The notes under the pieces are model-generated. The model made no database searches. It worked only from the letters and a program-made list of their open reading frames with translations, and was not told where the DNA came from. Made by a program: the position numbers and the translations under genes. This document shows, in pieces, positions 48,055-58,426 of a DNA stretch of 64,000 nucleotides. This DNA is from Colwellia sp. MB3u-41 (lineage in GTDB: Bacteria > Pseudomonadota > Gammaproteobacteria > Enterobacterales > Alteromonadaceae), in contig NZ_JACGUT010000084.1 of the NCBI RefSeq assembly GCF_014076845.1, positions 248,001 to 312,000 on the forward strand, written 5' to 3'. Position 1 is the stretch's first letter. Each line of letters begins with the position of its first letter.

Positions 48055-48081
48055 CAGTTAATCTCTTTTTTAGTTGTAAAT

Positions 48082-48122
48082 CGTCATGCTGGTACTCATA
48101 TAAATGTAGTATCAGCATGACG
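48082..48122. repeat. 15-bp inverted repeat after dcp
   Basis: CGTCATGCTGGTACT / AGTATCAGCATGACG with one wobble and an 11-base loop. TATCAGCATG also occurs near 48000, so the gap holds related palindromic units. It lies 40 bp past the dcp stop. No T-run; REP-like element rather than a classic terminator. Confidence 0.5.
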
Positions 48123-48162
48123 GAGTCTTAAATAACGGATATTAATAATACTGCTGTTAACG

Positions 48163-50322
48163 TTATTTAGTTGTCGTTAAACCACGACGGTCAAGCAAAG
48201 GTTGAACTTTAGGGTCTTGACCTCTAAAACGACGGTACATTATTGCTGGGTCTTCACTACCACCGGGCTCTAAGATATGCTTACGGTATAAATCTGCAGT
48301 TTTCTCATCGAATATGCCATTTTCTTTAAACGCTAACCAAGTATCTGCATCATAGATATTCGACCAAATGTAGCCGTAATAACCTGATGAATAACCGCCA
48401 GAGAATATATGAGAAAAGTAACCGGTTCTATAACGAGGTGATATCTCTTTGATTAAGCCAATTTCTGATAAGACCTTTTTCTCGAATACCGCTGCATCTT
48501 GTAATTCAGCCGTTTCTAAAGAATGCCAGCTCATATCAAGCAAAGCGGCACCAAGGTATTCTGTGGTACCAAAACCTTGATTAAACTTTCCTGAAGCTTG
48601 AATTTTCTCAACCAGCTCCATTGGGATCACTTCGCCTGTTTTGTAGTGTTTAGCAAAGTTTGCTAATACTTCTGGCTCTGTCATCCAATTTTCCATCACT
48701 TGTGATGGGTACTCAACATAGTCACGCGGTAAAGCAGTACCTGTTTGAGAGCGATAATAACCATTAGACAATAACCCTTGAATAGCATGGCCAAATTCAT
48801 GGAATAAGGTTGAGGCTTGGTCAAAGGTTAATAATGTCGGTGTATCACCAACAGGACGAGGGTAGTTCAATACATTGTAAATAATAGGAGTAACTTCTTC
48901 ACCATACATACGGTGTTGCTTACGGAAACTGCTCATCCAAGCACCACCACGTTTACTTTCGCGCACGTAATGATCAGTCATATAAATACCAACATAGCTG
49001 CCGTCTTTATCAAAGACTTCAAAGGTACGTACATCTTCATGGTATTTAGGTAAGTCGTTACGTTCTTTAAACGTTACGCCCCACAGTTTTTCAGCAGTGA
49101 AGAAAATACCTTGTAAAGTCCCTTCAAGTGAAAAATAAGGCTTAGTTTCAGCGGCGTCGATGTCGTAACGAGCTTTGCGAATTTTTTCGGAGTAAAACCA
49201 CCAATCCCATGCTTCTACTTCGATTTTTGCGCCTTGTTGATTCGCCAGTTTTTGTATATCGGCTGACTCTTCTTTTGCTCTTGCTAAAGCGGCTGGCCAA
49301 ACCTGATTTAATAAACCAAAAACGTTTTCTGGTGTTTTGGCTGTTGCATTTTCAAGAACAAAATGAGCATGCGTTTTATAACCGAGTAACTGCGCTTTTT
49401 TGTAACGTAAGCTTGCTGTTTCTGCAGCAATTTTTTTGTTATCAAACGCGTCGTCATTATTGCCGCGCATGGTGTAACCTTTATATAAAGTTTCACGTAA
49501 TTTGCGGTTAGTTGCATAGGTTAAGAACGGGTTTTTGCTGGGACGATGTGTAGTAAACACCCATTTACCATCATAGCCTCGCTCTGTTGCGGTAACAGCA
49601 GCAGCCGCAATAATATCGCTGGGCAAACCGTCTAAGTCAGCTTTGTTATCAATAACCATTTCAAAGCTGTTAGTTTCGTGTAATAAATTTTCACCAAACT
49701 TTAAGCTTAATTCACTTAATTGTGTATTAAGCTGGCGTAACTTTACTTTATCAGCATCTGACAAGTTAGCACCACCACGGACAAAACCTTTGTAGGTCTT
49801 TTCAAGTAAGGTTAATTCGTTTACTTTTAAGTTCAGCTGATCTTTTTTGTCATAAACCACTTTTACACGTGCAAATAATTTAGCATTAAGATTAATATCG
49901 TCGTTTAACGCTGATAATTGTGGTGATACAGCTTTGGCAATACTACGCATTTCTTCGTCAGACATTGATCCCGTTAAGCCATAAAACACATTGCTTACTC
50001 GGTTGAGAAAGTCACCTGACTTTTCCATGGCTTCAATAGTATTTGTGAATGTTGCTTCACTTGTCGCATTCGCAATGACAGCAATTTCTTTTTTATTATC
50101 GATGATGCTTTGTTCGAAAGCAGGTAAGTAATCACTTTTTTGAATTTGATCAAAAGGAGGAATGCCGTGTGGTGTCGTAAACTCACTAAACAATAGATTT
50201 ACATGTTCAGCTTGCTGAGTTGTTTGTTTACTTTTTTGAGCTTTACTGGTGTTGCTGTCGTTTGATTGACAACCCGCTAATGCAATAGCAATGGCAAGAG
50301 GGGCTAATAAGCGCTTCTTCAT
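48163..50322 (-). CDS. dcp: M3 peptidyl-dipeptidase lipoprotein (Dcp-like)
   Basis: A 719-residue zinc peptidase that removes dipeptides from peptide C-termini. It has a lipoprotein signal with lipobox LAGC (Cys18); Gln at +2 suggests the outer membrane, whereas E. coli Dcp has no such lipid anchor. The catalytic motif is FHEFGHAIQ, with the third zinc ligand Glu in the downstream YVEYPSQVMENW segment. GGYSSGYYGYIWS is a family block. The N-terminal half is the helical M3 cap. Role: peptide scavenging together with other exported peptidases of this region. Confidence 0.93.
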   Translation of the reverse strand: MKKRLLAPLAIAIALAGCQSNDSNTSKAQKSKQTTQQAEHVNLLFSEFTTPHGIPPFDQIQKSDYLPAFEQSIIDNKKEIAVIANATSEATFTNTIEAMEKSGDFLNRVSNVFYGLTGSMSDEEMRSIAKAVSPQLSALNDDINLNAKLFARVKVVYDKKDQLNLKVNELTLLEKTYKGFVRGGANLSDADKVKLRQLNTQLSELSLKFGENLLHETNSFEMVIDNKADLDGLPSDIIAAAAVTATERGYDGKWVFTTHRPSKNPFLTYATNRKLRETLYKGYTMRGNNDDAFDNKKIAAETASLRYKKAQLLGYKTHAHFVLENATAKTPENVFGLLNQVWPAALARAKEESADIQKLANQQGAKIEVEAWDWWFYSEKIRKARYDIDAAETKPYFSLEGTLQGIFFTAEKLWGVTFKERNDLPKYHEDVRTFEVFDKDGSYVGIYMTDHYVRESKRGGAWMSSFRKQHRMYGEEVTPIIYNVLNYPRPVGDTPTLLTFDQASTLFHEFGHAIQGLLSNGYYRSQTGTALPRDYVEYPSQVMENWMTEPEVLANFAKHYKTGEVIPMELVEKIQASGKFNQGFGTTEYLGAALLDMSWHSLETAELQDAAVFEKKVLSEIGLIKEISPRYRTGYFSHIFSGGYSSGYYGYIWSNIYDADTWLAFKENGIFDEKTADLYRKHILEPGGSEDPAIMYRRFRGQDPKVQPLLDRRGLTTTK

Positions 50323-50547
50323 AAATGACCTTTTATTAAATGTTGGTAAATAAAATGACTTTGTTAATCCATCATCAACAAAGTTAATAGACTGATTCTA
50401 TGTTGCACTTCGCCAAGCTACAAGACGCAGCACATTTAAAAACGGTGAGTAACTGATTAATAAAGCTGAATTGTTAAGTTGTCAGCTTTTACCTTGATTA
50501 TTTTTGTAAAATACAGAATAAGATAAATAAGTAGGCTTTAGTGGAAA

Positions 50548-50573
50548 TAAAAATCCCGTGCGAGCACAGGATT
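50548..50573 (-). terminator. terminator of the BACON lipoprotein gene
   Basis: On the minus strand AATCCTGTGC pairs with GCACGGGATT (one G-U), followed by TTTATTT. It lies 26 bp past the stop codon. The loop is very tight. Confidence 0.55.
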
Positions 50574-50598
50574 ACATAAGTGCAATATATAGCTGAGT

Positions 50599-53500
50599 TT
50601 AATCAGGAATATAATCAAGTACTAAGCTATTTTCAGTCGAATTGTAGTGAATTATTCGCTGGTAGTTTGGCGATATATAACTGTCAACAGAACCGGCAGT
50701 ATATCCGACAGTAAATAAAGCTTGTTGGTTTTCATCATATTTACTGAGAATAAAAAAGCCACTACTATCGAAACGATAGAAATAACTATTATTAGCCGAG
50801 TCAATGGCTACGTTAACCGTTCGAATACTCGCTCGCAAAACGCCTTGGTCAGTAAAACTTGTACCATCAAAAGTTGTCCACTCTGAAGTGGTACTCGCTG
50901 TATAAAGATCTGTACCACGACTACTGGTGACTATATTTGATAAAACGCCACTATAAGCGCTGTTAATATTTTCATTACTGGCGATTTGTTGAACACTTTC
51001 AGCAGTAAAGGCATTGTACGCTAAAGTATATTGTAGCAATGCTGAAGTGTTAGCGTTATAAGCAATAACATGATTACTTGCTGGTATGTCATAGATAATG
51101 GGTGAATTGAAAGTATTTTCTCTATCCCAAAACTGCACCGCTAAGGCTAAGTTTGCATATTCTAACGCTTGGCTGATAACAATGGCTTTACCGGCGACCA
51201 TCGCGATAGTTTTAGGCCTAAATTGTAGATCTATGCTAGCTGCTGGCAGTAAGTTAATACTGAAATCGTTAAGGTTTATTTGATAATGATTAATACGCTT
51301 TTGTGGCTGTCCATTTTCATCGTTGTAATTTTCACTATTTGAAGCTAACAACAGTGTGCCATTTGGGTGAATAACCAAGTCGGTTAAGTCAACACCGCCA
51401 AGCGGTGAATTAATCGTTGTTATTGCAGCGCCAGTAATAATATTAAACACTTTTACCACATCACCTTGGCCGATATAAATATTAGGACGAAGCGGGTCTA
51501 ATACGACAGCTGAGGTATTAGGTGTAATATCAGTGATAACAATTTCACTGATGCTTGTTGTGTCAAAATCGCCTTTTTCAAAGCTGACTTTTATTGTACC
51601 CTTGAGGCTTTCAGAACTATTGACGGGTGCTAAGGTGATTTCGCCATAGTACAAACCATTAGTCGTTATTTTACTTGGATTAGCGTCGATCGCTAGGGTA
51701 TTATTAACGGTATCAGCCGTTAACGTTAACCAATTAACATTACTTTGTGCTTGCCAAGCTACCGTACTGGATTTATTGGTGACAATATCTACCGTATGAC
51801 TGAGCGTTGACTTGTCCGCTTGTGAAGTAAAAGTTAATGCTGAAGCGTTACTGAATAACCTTATTTCATCAACCGCTAACTCAACCACTACTTGTACATT
51901 GATACCCGTCTCTGGGTCGGTAATAGTAATGATACCGGTAAATAACCCCCAACCGGTGATCTCCTTTGAGTCAATGGAAATGACAAGCGTTTTGCTCTCT
52001 TCCGTTGTTGTTTGGGTAAAGGATAACCATGAAACATCTGTCGTTGCTTGCCATGAATCACTCACGCCTGAAATAGTCAATTCCTGGCTAGCAACGCTGG
52101 CATTGCCTAAGGTAGTATTAAAGGACAACTGAGATGCAGACACATCAAACTGCGCTAAAGTTACCATTTCTATTTGAGTACTATTTACCGCGTTCACTAA
52201 CAAGCGTTTATTATCAGATGAAATATCAATGCTGGTGGGCTGTTGTCCCTGAGTTTCAATGGTAGCAGTCAGTGCTGATGCTTGGTTGTAAACATTCACA
52301 ACGAAGCCGCTAGCGGGAACAAAACGAAGATAATGGGCAAAATTGTTATTCGACTTTTCAACAAATAACGTCGTTGCACCGTCTGCTTGGTTGAGTAATC
52401 CCATATCGGTAAAAGCGGTGCCATCAAAGCTAATGTGTTCACTTGTTGGGCTAATAAGATAAAGCGCCGTTTCGTTATTATTAACGACAAAGCTTGAAAT
52501 ACTATCGGCTTCAGCTAACCGTTCTGGTTTATATTCATGGGTTGAGGTAGTAATGATTTTATCTTGACTAAAGTCATTAATTTTTGCGTTATAGCGCTTT
52601 AAGGTTGCTGTTTGAAAGTCTAGTGCATATAAAGCTTCTGTTTCACTGGCTTGGTCAATGGTTGCCGTGAAAGAGATATTCTCACGATCCCAAAATAAGC
52701 GTTGCAACTCTTCATCTGCATATTCAAGTGTTTGCGTGACAATAAAGTATCGGCCAGAAAATTGTACGTAACGGCTAGGTTCAAACTCTATGGTTGGTGA
52801 TGCAATTTCAGTAAAACTATAATCGCTTAAATTGATATTATAACGATGAACAACTTCAGTGGTGGTTTCGTCTTCATTGATAACAACTTCAAGCGCTTTT
52901 GCGAGTAATTTACTACCGTCAGGATGAACAATAAATTGCTCAAGTAGGGTGTTATCAGGAGCGATAGCGATGGTTGCAATTAATTCACCACTATATTGTT
53001 GATAAACAAGTAAGTTGTTTTCTGAGCCAACATAAAAGTAGGGCATGTTAGGTGCTGCTATCACGGTATCGATATTTGCGGCTATGTCCGTGATAACTTT
53101 AGTTTCTGTTTGCTCAGCACTTTGAAATAATGATACCGGTAGAACATGCCCAATAACAACTTCATTTTCAATGGCATTGAGGGTTATTTCAGTTTGACTT
53201 ATTGCCGCTACCGGCATGGCATTAACATCAACAGCAACCTTGAGAAAGTCATTGTCGAGTTTTGTTAAGGTTAACCAGGTTGAGGCGGAACTTGCTTGCC
53301 AATTTATTTCAGCGCTGCTGTTGGTACTGACTTTGATGGTTTGCTCAAGCACTGAAATATTCGCGGTTGACGTAAAAGCCAAGCTGGCTTGGTTGGCATA
53401 CAAATACTGATTATCTAAACCAACTTCAACAGGGATTAGCTTAGTATCACCCGTTGTTGTTTCGGTGAGTATAATATTTCCGCTTGCTAACTGCGCGGCA

Positions 53501-54120
53501 GTAAAACTGCTAATATTCGGGGTAACGGTGACCGTTGCATCACCTGAGCCCAAAGATATGTCAAACGTTATCCAGTCAATATCACTGCTTAACTGCCAGT
53601 TATTACTCTCACTGGTGATAGCGATTGTTTGGCTAGGAATGCTGACATCACCAAAGGTGCCACGAAAACTGACCAGCTCAGTATCTATATTTGCTTGCCA
53701 AATAAGTAATGAAACGTTGATGTCATGATGCACTAAGGTTGCGCCATTATCAGAGAGTTCGCCAGTTGAAAAACGCAGCTTTGTGACGTATTCACCTAAA
53801 TTAATTTGGTCTGCTTGGGTTAAATCAATATGAACAGTGGCAGAATTGCTGGTTAGGTTTTCAGTTCTAAAGGCTAGCCAGCCCACAGGTTGGGAGTCAG
53901 GGGCATAACCCACTAATAAACCGTCGCCAGCAAAAGTAACATTAACGGTTATTGAATCGTCAAACTCAGTAATTATCTCATTGCTAAAGCTAATCGTTGA
54001 AACATCAGCGTTAATGGCGTAATTTTTTGATTTATCATTAGAACCACCACAGGCAGAAAGCAATAATGTCATACAAAAAATGGTAAAAGTTTGACTGAGG
54101 TTCTTAAAATATACCTTCAT
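50599..54120 (-). CDS. large lipoprotein with BACON-like domains and two propellers
   Basis: A 1173-residue lipoprotein (lipobox LSAC, Cys24, Gly at +2, so probably outer membrane). The chain alternates beta domains of the BACON/viral-BACON type, recognisable by WQLSSDIDWITF, WQASSASTWLTL, WQATTDVSWLSF and WQAQSNVNWLTL, with two long beta-propeller-like regions (about 340-650 and 860-1173). The two halves are clearly homologous (ITDIAANIDTV / ITDITPNTSAV; FWDRENISF / FWDRENTFN; FDGTAFTDMG / FDGTSFTDQG), so the gene arose by internal duplication. BACON domains usually bind glycans or mucin; the ligand here is unknown. It sits where recA would be expected upstream of recX-alaS. Confidence 0.75.
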   Translation of the reverse strand: MKVYFKNLSQTFTIFCMTLLLSACGGSNDKSKNYAINADVSTISFSNEIITEFDDSITVNVTFAGDGLLVGYAPDSQPVGWLAFRTENLTSNSATVHIDLTQADQINLGEYVTKLRFSTGELSDNGATLVHHDINVSLLIWQANIDTELVSFRGTFGDVSIPSQTIAITSESNNWQLSSDIDWITFDISLGSGDATVTVTPNISSFTAAQLASGNIILTETTTGDTKLIPVEVGLDNQYLYANQASLAFTSTANISVLEQTIKVSTNSSAEINWQASSASTWLTLTKLDNDFLKVAVDVNAMPVAAISQTEITLNAIENEVVIGHVLPVSLFQSAEQTETKVITDIAANIDTVIAAPNMPYFYVGSENNLLVYQQYSGELIATIAIAPDNTLLEQFIVHPDGSKLLAKALEVVINEDETTTEVVHRYNINLSDYSFTEIASPTIEFEPSRYVQFSGRYFIVTQTLEYADEELQRLFWDRENISFTATIDQASETEALYALDFQTATLKRYNAKINDFSQDKIITTSTHEYKPERLAEADSISSFVVNNNETALYLISPTSEHISFDGTAFTDMGLLNQADGATTLFVEKSNNNFAHYLRFVPASGFVVNVYNQASALTATIETQGQQPTSIDISSDNKRLLVNAVNSTQIEMVTLAQFDVSASQLSFNTTLGNASVASQELTISGVSDSWQATTDVSWLSFTQTTTEESKTLVISIDSKEITGWGLFTGIITITDPETGINVQVVVELAVDEIRLFSNASALTFTSQADKSTLSHTVDIVTNKSSTVAWQAQSNVNWLTLTADTVNNTLAIDANPSKITTNGLYYGEITLAPVNSSESLKGTIKVSFEKGDFDTTSISEIVITDITPNTSAVVLDPLRPNIYIGQGDVVKVFNIITGAAITTINSPLGGVDLTDLVIHPNGTLLLASNSENYNDENGQPQKRINHYQINLNDFSINLLPAASIDLQFRPKTIAMVAGKAIVISQALEYANLALAVQFWDRENTFNSPIIYDIPASNHVIAYNANTSALLQYTLAYNAFTAESVQQIASNENINSAYSGVLSNIVTSSRGTDLYTASTTSEWTTFDGTSFTDQGVLRASIRTVNVAIDSANNSYFYRFDSSGFFILSKYDENQQALFTVGYTAGSVDSYISPNYQRIIHYNSTENSLVLDYIPD

Positions 54121-54308
54121 ACAGATCCCTGTTGATTTGCTGATTATCTATAAACGTAACGCTTACTTTATAACAACTTATTCTGCGTGATTATTCACTC
54201 AAAGTAAAAACTTAATTATTCATGCGAAAAGCAAATAGTGAACACTATGATTATGCGTTAATTTAGCGTTAAAATAAGAGAAAAAATGTCTTTAAAGGTA
54301 ATTATTCA

Positions 54309-54781
54309 TTGAATAAAGCAATTTTACATTGTTCGGTAGATATTCTCTCCCGTCGCGAGCATTCTGATCAAGAGTTAATGGAAAAACTCAAATTACGTGA
54401 ACACAGTGAAGATGAAATTACGCCAGTTCTTGAATACTGAATTGAAAAAAACTATTTGAGTGGGCAACACTTTGCCTAATGCTTGTTTGGTAATCGTCTC
54501 AATAAAGGTTATGGTTGGCTTTATATCAGTAATGAATTGGCACAAAAAGGTGTTTGTGACAGTATTATAGTTGAACTGAACAAAAAGCCACAAATTGGTT
54601 GGTATCTTCAAGCCGAGCTTGCGTATAATAAACGTATTGGCAAAGTATGATTAAAGACCAAAAAGACCAAAAAGACCCAAAAGACCAAAAAGACAAAATA
54701 AAACGCATTCGATTTATGCAGTATCGAGGTTTCTCTCCTGATGAAATCATACCGCTGATTAAAGATACTCGTAACGATTAA
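54309..54781 (+). pseudogene. recX: recX pseudogene (two nonsense codons plus frameshift)
   Basis: Conceptual translation gives unmistakable RecX: DILSRREHSDQELMEKL, NRLNKGYGWLYISNELAQKGV, then KRIRFMQYRGFSPDEIIPLI. It is broken by TGA at 54438-54440 (where Trp is expected), TAA at 54477-54479 (where Glu is expected) and a one-base frameshift near 54640-54650. The final frame stops at 54779-54781. RecX normally restrains RecA filaments. Its place before alaS is the ancestral one, but recA is not upstream; a BACON lipoprotein gene is. Confidence 0.93.
54653..54697 (+). repeat. 9-bp tandem repeat inside the recX pseudogene
   Basis: Five head-to-tail units of AAAGACCAA (third with CCA, fifth with AAA at the end). 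In the surviving reading frame they would encode repeated Lys-Asp-Gln. RecX has a Lys-rich linker here, so the array probably expanded by slippage after, or alongside, decay. Confidence 0.9.
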
Positions 54782-54826
54782 ACGAATAAAATTCAAGAAT
54801 TAACTTTTCAGAGAGTGAACGTTCCC

Positions 54827-57451
54827 ATGATTAAAACTAGTGCCCAATTACGTCAAACATTTTTAGACTTTTATGCGTCGAAGCAACATCAAATTGTTCC
54901 AAGTAGTTCATTAGTTCCAGGTAATGACGCGACGTTATTATTTACCAATGCGGGCATGGTTCCTTTTAAGGATGTTTTTCTGGGGGGGGAGAGCCGAAGT
55001 TATACCCGTGCGACTTCTTCGCAACGTTGTGTTCGTGCCGGTGGTAAACATAATGACCTAGAGAATGTTGGCTATACGGCCCGTCACCATACTTTCTTTG
55101 AAATGCTAGGAAACTTTAGTTTTGGTGACTATTTCAAAGAAGATGCTATACGTTTTGCATGGGAATTTTTGACCACTAAATTAGCGTTACCTAAAGAAAA
55201 ATTATTAGTAACTGTTTATGACAGCGATGAAGAAGCTTTTGCTTTTTGGCGTGATGAAATTGGTATTCCGGTAGAAAAAATTATTCGTATTGGCGATAAG
55301 TCGCCAGATAAAAAATACGAGTCTGATAACTTTTGGTCAATGGGTGATACTGGGCCATGTGGCCCTTGCTCTGAAATATTTTATGATCACGGTGAAAATA
55401 TTTTTGGTGGACCTCCTGGCTCACCCGATGAAGATGGCGACCGCTTCATTGAAATATGGAACTTAGTTTTTATGCAGTACAATCGCCATGCTGACGGTAC
55501 CATGGAAAACTTACCAAAACCTTCTGTTGATACAGGCATGGGCTTAGAGCGCATTTCAGCGATAATGCAAGGCGTGCATAGCAATTATGAAATTGATATT
55601 TTTCAAGGATTAATTAAAGATACGGCTGAGTTACTGCAATGTAATGATTTAGAACATAAATCTTTGCGTGTTATTGCGGACCATATTCGTTCATGTAGCT
55701 TTCTAATCGCCGATGGTGTTATGCCTTCAAACGAAGGTCGCGGGTATGTATTACGTCGCATTATTCGACGTGCTGTCCGTCATGGTCATAAATTAGAAGC
55801 GAAATCACACTTTTTTCATAAACTAGTCGCCTCACTAGGCAAGCAAATGGGTGAAGCCTACCCTGAGCTGATTAGTCAACAAGCGGTTATTGAAAAAATA
55901 TTACGTATTGAAGAAGAGCAATTTGGCCGTACCCTTGATCGCGGTATGCTCTTACTTGAAGATATTTTAGCTCGTCTTAAAGGCGATACTATTTCAGGCG
56001 AGGATACCTTTAAGCTTTATGACACCTATGGTTTTCCTGCTGACTTAACTGCAGATATTGCTCGCGAGCGTCAATTGAAAGTCGATCACAATGGCTTTGA
56101 TATAGCCATGGGCCTGCAGCGTGAACGTGCTCAGCAAGCGAGTCAGTTCGGTTCTAATTATAATGATCAGCTTAAATCTGATCACAACACAGAGTTTAAA
56201 GGTTATACCCGTAATGAATTTTCTTCAACAATTGTCGAGTTATTCAATAGTGAAACGTCGGTTGTTGAATTAAAAGCAGGCGAGCAGGGCATTGTTATTT
56301 TAGACAAAACGCCTTTTTATGCAGAGTCGGGTGGTCAGGCAGGCGACCAAGGTGTTCTTCATATTGATGATGGGATTTTTGAAGTACATGATACGACTAA
56401 AATGGGTAATGCCTTTGCTCATAAAGGTATTGCACGTGCTGATTTAGGCGTAAATCGTCGTGTAAAAGCTGAAATAAATATTGAACGACGTGCCGCTATT
56501 GTTAAAAATCACACCGCTACCCATATTCTTCATGCGGCATTACGTAGCGTCTTGGGTGAACATGTTACGCAAAAAGGTTCGTTATGTGATGCTGAAAAGT
56601 TACGTTTTGATTTTTCTCATTTTGAGGGGGTAACACCAACAGAGCTACAAACTGTCGAACGTTTAGTCAATCAACAAATACGTAATAATTTAGCACGTGA
56701 AACTGAATTAATGCAGATAGATGACGCTAAAGAAAAAGGCGCGATGGCATTGTTTGGTGAAAAATATGATGATGAAGTACGTGTTGTTACTTTAGGCGGC
56801 TTCTCAACAGAACTTTGTGGCGGTGTTCATGTTGAGCGTACTGGCGATATAGGGTTTGTTAAAATAGTTTCTGAGTCAGGAATAGCTGCTGGCGTGCGCA
56901 GAATCGAAGCAGTTTCTGGTGAGTGTGCACTTGCTTTCACTGAGCAGCAAGGATCAAATATAGCTTTGATTGCTTCTATGGTGAAATCTGATATTGCTAA
57001 TATGCCTGGGAAAGTTGAACAATTAATAAGTCGTGGTAAGCAACTCGAAAAAGAAATTCAAATCCTAAAACAGCAAGTGGCGGCTCAAGCCGGTTCTGAT
57101 TTAATCAGTGAGGCTGTAGATGTTAATGGTGTAAAAGTACTTATTGCAGATTTAGCGGGCGTAGAGTCTAAAGCGCTTCGTGGCATGATGGATGAACTCA
57201 AAAATAAAATGGGTTCAGGTATTATTCTCTTAGGCACAGCATCAGAGGGGAAAGTGGGTTTAATCGCGGGTGTTACCAAAGATCTAACCGGACAAGTAAA
57301 AGCGGGTGATTTAGTTAACACAGCAGCTCAACACGTTGGGGGTAAAGGTGGCGGACGTCCAGATATGGCTCAAGCAGGGGGGACTCAGCCTGAGAATCTA
57401 ACATTAGCACTAGACGCTGCGAAAGCATGGTTAACTGATAAACTATCGTAA
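54827..57451 (+). CDS. alaS: alanyl-tRNA synthetase
   Basis: An 874-residue enzyme that charges tRNA-Ala and edits Ser/Gly errors. Aminoacylation core: [24 protein letters not shown] and [15 protein letters not shown]. Editing-domain zinc ligands: HTATHILH and [11 protein letters not shown]. The C-terminal oligomerisation domain ends [15 protein letters not shown]. The ATG at 54827 is chosen because [16 protein letters not shown] aligns with the start of other AlaS proteins; a GTG at 54815 is the alternative. Confidence 0.97.
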   Translation: MIKTSAQLRQTFLDFYASKQHQIVPSSSLVPGNDATLLFTNAGMVPFKDVFLGGESRSYTRATSSQRCVRAGGKHNDLENVGYTARHHTFFEMLGNFSFGDYFKEDAIRFAWEFLTTKLALPKEKLLVTVYDSDEEAFAFWRDEIGIPVEKIIRIGDKSPDKKYESDNFWSMGDTGPCGPCSEIFYDHGENIFGGPPGSPDEDGDRFIEIWNLVFMQYNRHADGTMENLPKPSVDTGMGLERISAIMQGVHSNYEIDIFQGLIKDTAELLQCNDLEHKSLRVIADHIRSCSFLIADGVMPSNEGRGYVLRRIIRRAVRHGHKLEAKSHFFHKLVASLGKQMGEAYPELISQQAVIEKILRIEEEQFGRTLDRGMLLLEDILARLKGDTISGEDTFKLYDTYGFPADLTADIARERQLKVDHNGFDIAMGLQRERAQQASQFGSNYNDQLKSDHNTEFKGYTRNEFSSTIVELFNSETSVVELKAGEQGIVILDKTPFYAESGGQAGDQGVLHIDDGIFEVHDTTKMGNAFAHKGIARADLGVNRRVKAEINIERRAAIVKNHTATHILHAALRSVLGEHVTQKGSLCDAEKLRFDFSHFEGVTPTELQTVERLVNQQIRNNLARETELMQIDDAKEKGAMALFGEKYDDEVRVVTLGGFSTELCGGVHVERTGDIGFVKIVSESGIAAGVRRIEAVSGECALAFTEQQGSNIALIASMVKSDIANMPGKVEQLISRGKQLEKEIQILKQQVAAQAGSDLISEAVDVNGVKVLIADLAGVESKALRGMMDELKNKMGSGIILLGTASEGKVGLIAGVTKDLTGQVKAGDLVNTAAQHVGGKGGGRPDMAQAGGTQPENLTLALDAAKAWLTDKLS

Positions 57452-57476
57452 TATGATACTCAGCTAATATTTCATT

Positions 57477-57500
57477 AAGGAGCTCTTTAGCTCCTTTTTT
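57477..57500 (+). terminator. terminator of alaS
   Basis: Arms AAGGAGCT / AGCTCCTT, loop CTTT, T-run to 57500. Confidence 0.88.
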
Positions 57501-57861
57501 GATGGGAAATCTTTTAAATAGCGAAGTAGGTTACAAAAATGTTAATGTAACCTTAGCTAACGTTACCTATAATATTAATAATAACAAATAGTTATAAAAA
57601 TATTATAAAAATCTATTTATTGCTTGAATAAGCTTGCTAGAATGCCAATATTGGTTATAAGTACAAAGTTAATAACTCGTTATCACTTGTGGTAATAAAA
57701 TCTTTGTAAATAGCAGTAAAACTGAGTATTAGTGAACTTAAGTAACTATTTTCTACAAAGTTTTTAATTTTTATTATGTACTTTTACCAAAATTAAACTA
57801 AATTTATTACTAGCTTATAATTTTTTAGTGGACTGGCTTTTAAACATAAAGGATATTTAGG
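57501..57861. other. long AT-rich csrA leader
   Basis: A 361-bp gap holding the csrA promoter(s). Several AT-rich possible -10 elements exist (for example TAGAAT near 57639), but I could not pair one with a good -35. No ORF and no structured RNA were recognised. A long leader fits the multi-promoter control known for E. coli csrA. Confidence 0.4.
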
Positions 57862-58083
57862 ATGTTAATTTTAACTCGTAGGGTTGGTGAAACGTTAATG
57901 ATCGGTGATGAAGTTACCGTTACTGTTTTAGGCGTAAAAGGTAATCAGGTTCGCATTGGTGTAAATGCACCAAAAGAAATATCTGTTCACCGTGAAGAAA
58001 TTTACATGCGCATACAAGCAGAGAAAACAGGAAGTGATAATAGCGAAGGGGAAACAGAAGCAGAAGCAGGTAACAAATTTTAG
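57862..58083 (+). CDS. csrA: carbon storage regulator CsrA
   Basis: A 73-residue RNA-binding dimer that controls translation and stability of mRNAs by binding GGA motifs. The sequence [18 protein letters not shown] and [15 protein letters not shown] is nearly identical to other gammaproteobacterial CsrA. The tail is longer and acidic ([17 protein letters not shown]). AAGGATATT precedes the ATG; the GGA there and in nearby leader sequence may allow autoregulation. Confidence 0.97.
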   Translation: MLILTRRVGETLMIGDEVTVTVLGVKGNQVRIGVNAPKEISVHREEIYMRIQAEKTGSDNSEGETEAEAGNKF

Positions 58084-58104
58084 CTTTGTTAATTACTGTC
58101 GTTA

Positions 58105-58132
58105 AAAAAAGTCGGCAAAAGCCGACTTTTTT
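58105..58132 (+). terminator. terminator of csrA
   Basis: 12-bp arms AAAAAAGTCGGC / GCCGACTTTTTT around AAAA. Confidence 0.93.
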
Positions 58133-58259
58133 AATGGCTAAAAATTAATTTATTTTTACTTAATTTATTGAACAATACCATTTTAAGCATGAATAATAGC
58201 CTTGTTGGTTGAATTCCCAGCAAACAGTTCTAAAACTATAGAAAAATTGAAAAAAATGT

Positions 58260-58287
58260 TTGACTTATTTTCTCGATCCATTAGTAT
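58260..58287 (+). promoter_or_regulatory. probable stable-RNA promoter of the tRNA cluster
   Basis: TTGACT (58260-58265), 16-bp spacer, TAGTAT (58282-58287), then a GC-rich CGCACCC discriminator as in tRNA/rRNA promoters. Transcription would begin just before the tRNA-Ser relic. Confidence 0.6.
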
Positions 58288-58298
58288 TCGCACCCACT

Positions 58299-58378
58299 GG
58301 AGATGTGACCGAGAGGTTGAAGACACTCACCCGTTAAGGGAGTATCTGGTTAATAGCCTGATAGAGCGTTTTATATAG
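58299..58378 (+). pseudogene. decayed tRNA-Ser copy
   Basis: GGAGATGTGACCGAGAGGTTGAAG and the long variable arm (TATCTGGTTAATAGCCTGATA) show a tRNA-Ser origin. The anticodon stem has an A-G mismatch, the anticodon position reads GTT instead of GCT, and the sequence dissolves after GAGCGTT with no T-arm, acceptor 3' strand or CCA. It cannot fold as a working tRNA. Confidence 0.85.
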
Positions 58379-58426
58379 TATGCATGTTAAATACATACCA
58401 TAACTCTGTAGTAAGGAAGTAAAAAT

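Noticed and set aside
54815-54826. GTG start for alaS
   Set aside because: It adds four residues not seen in the family; the ATG at 54827 aligns better.
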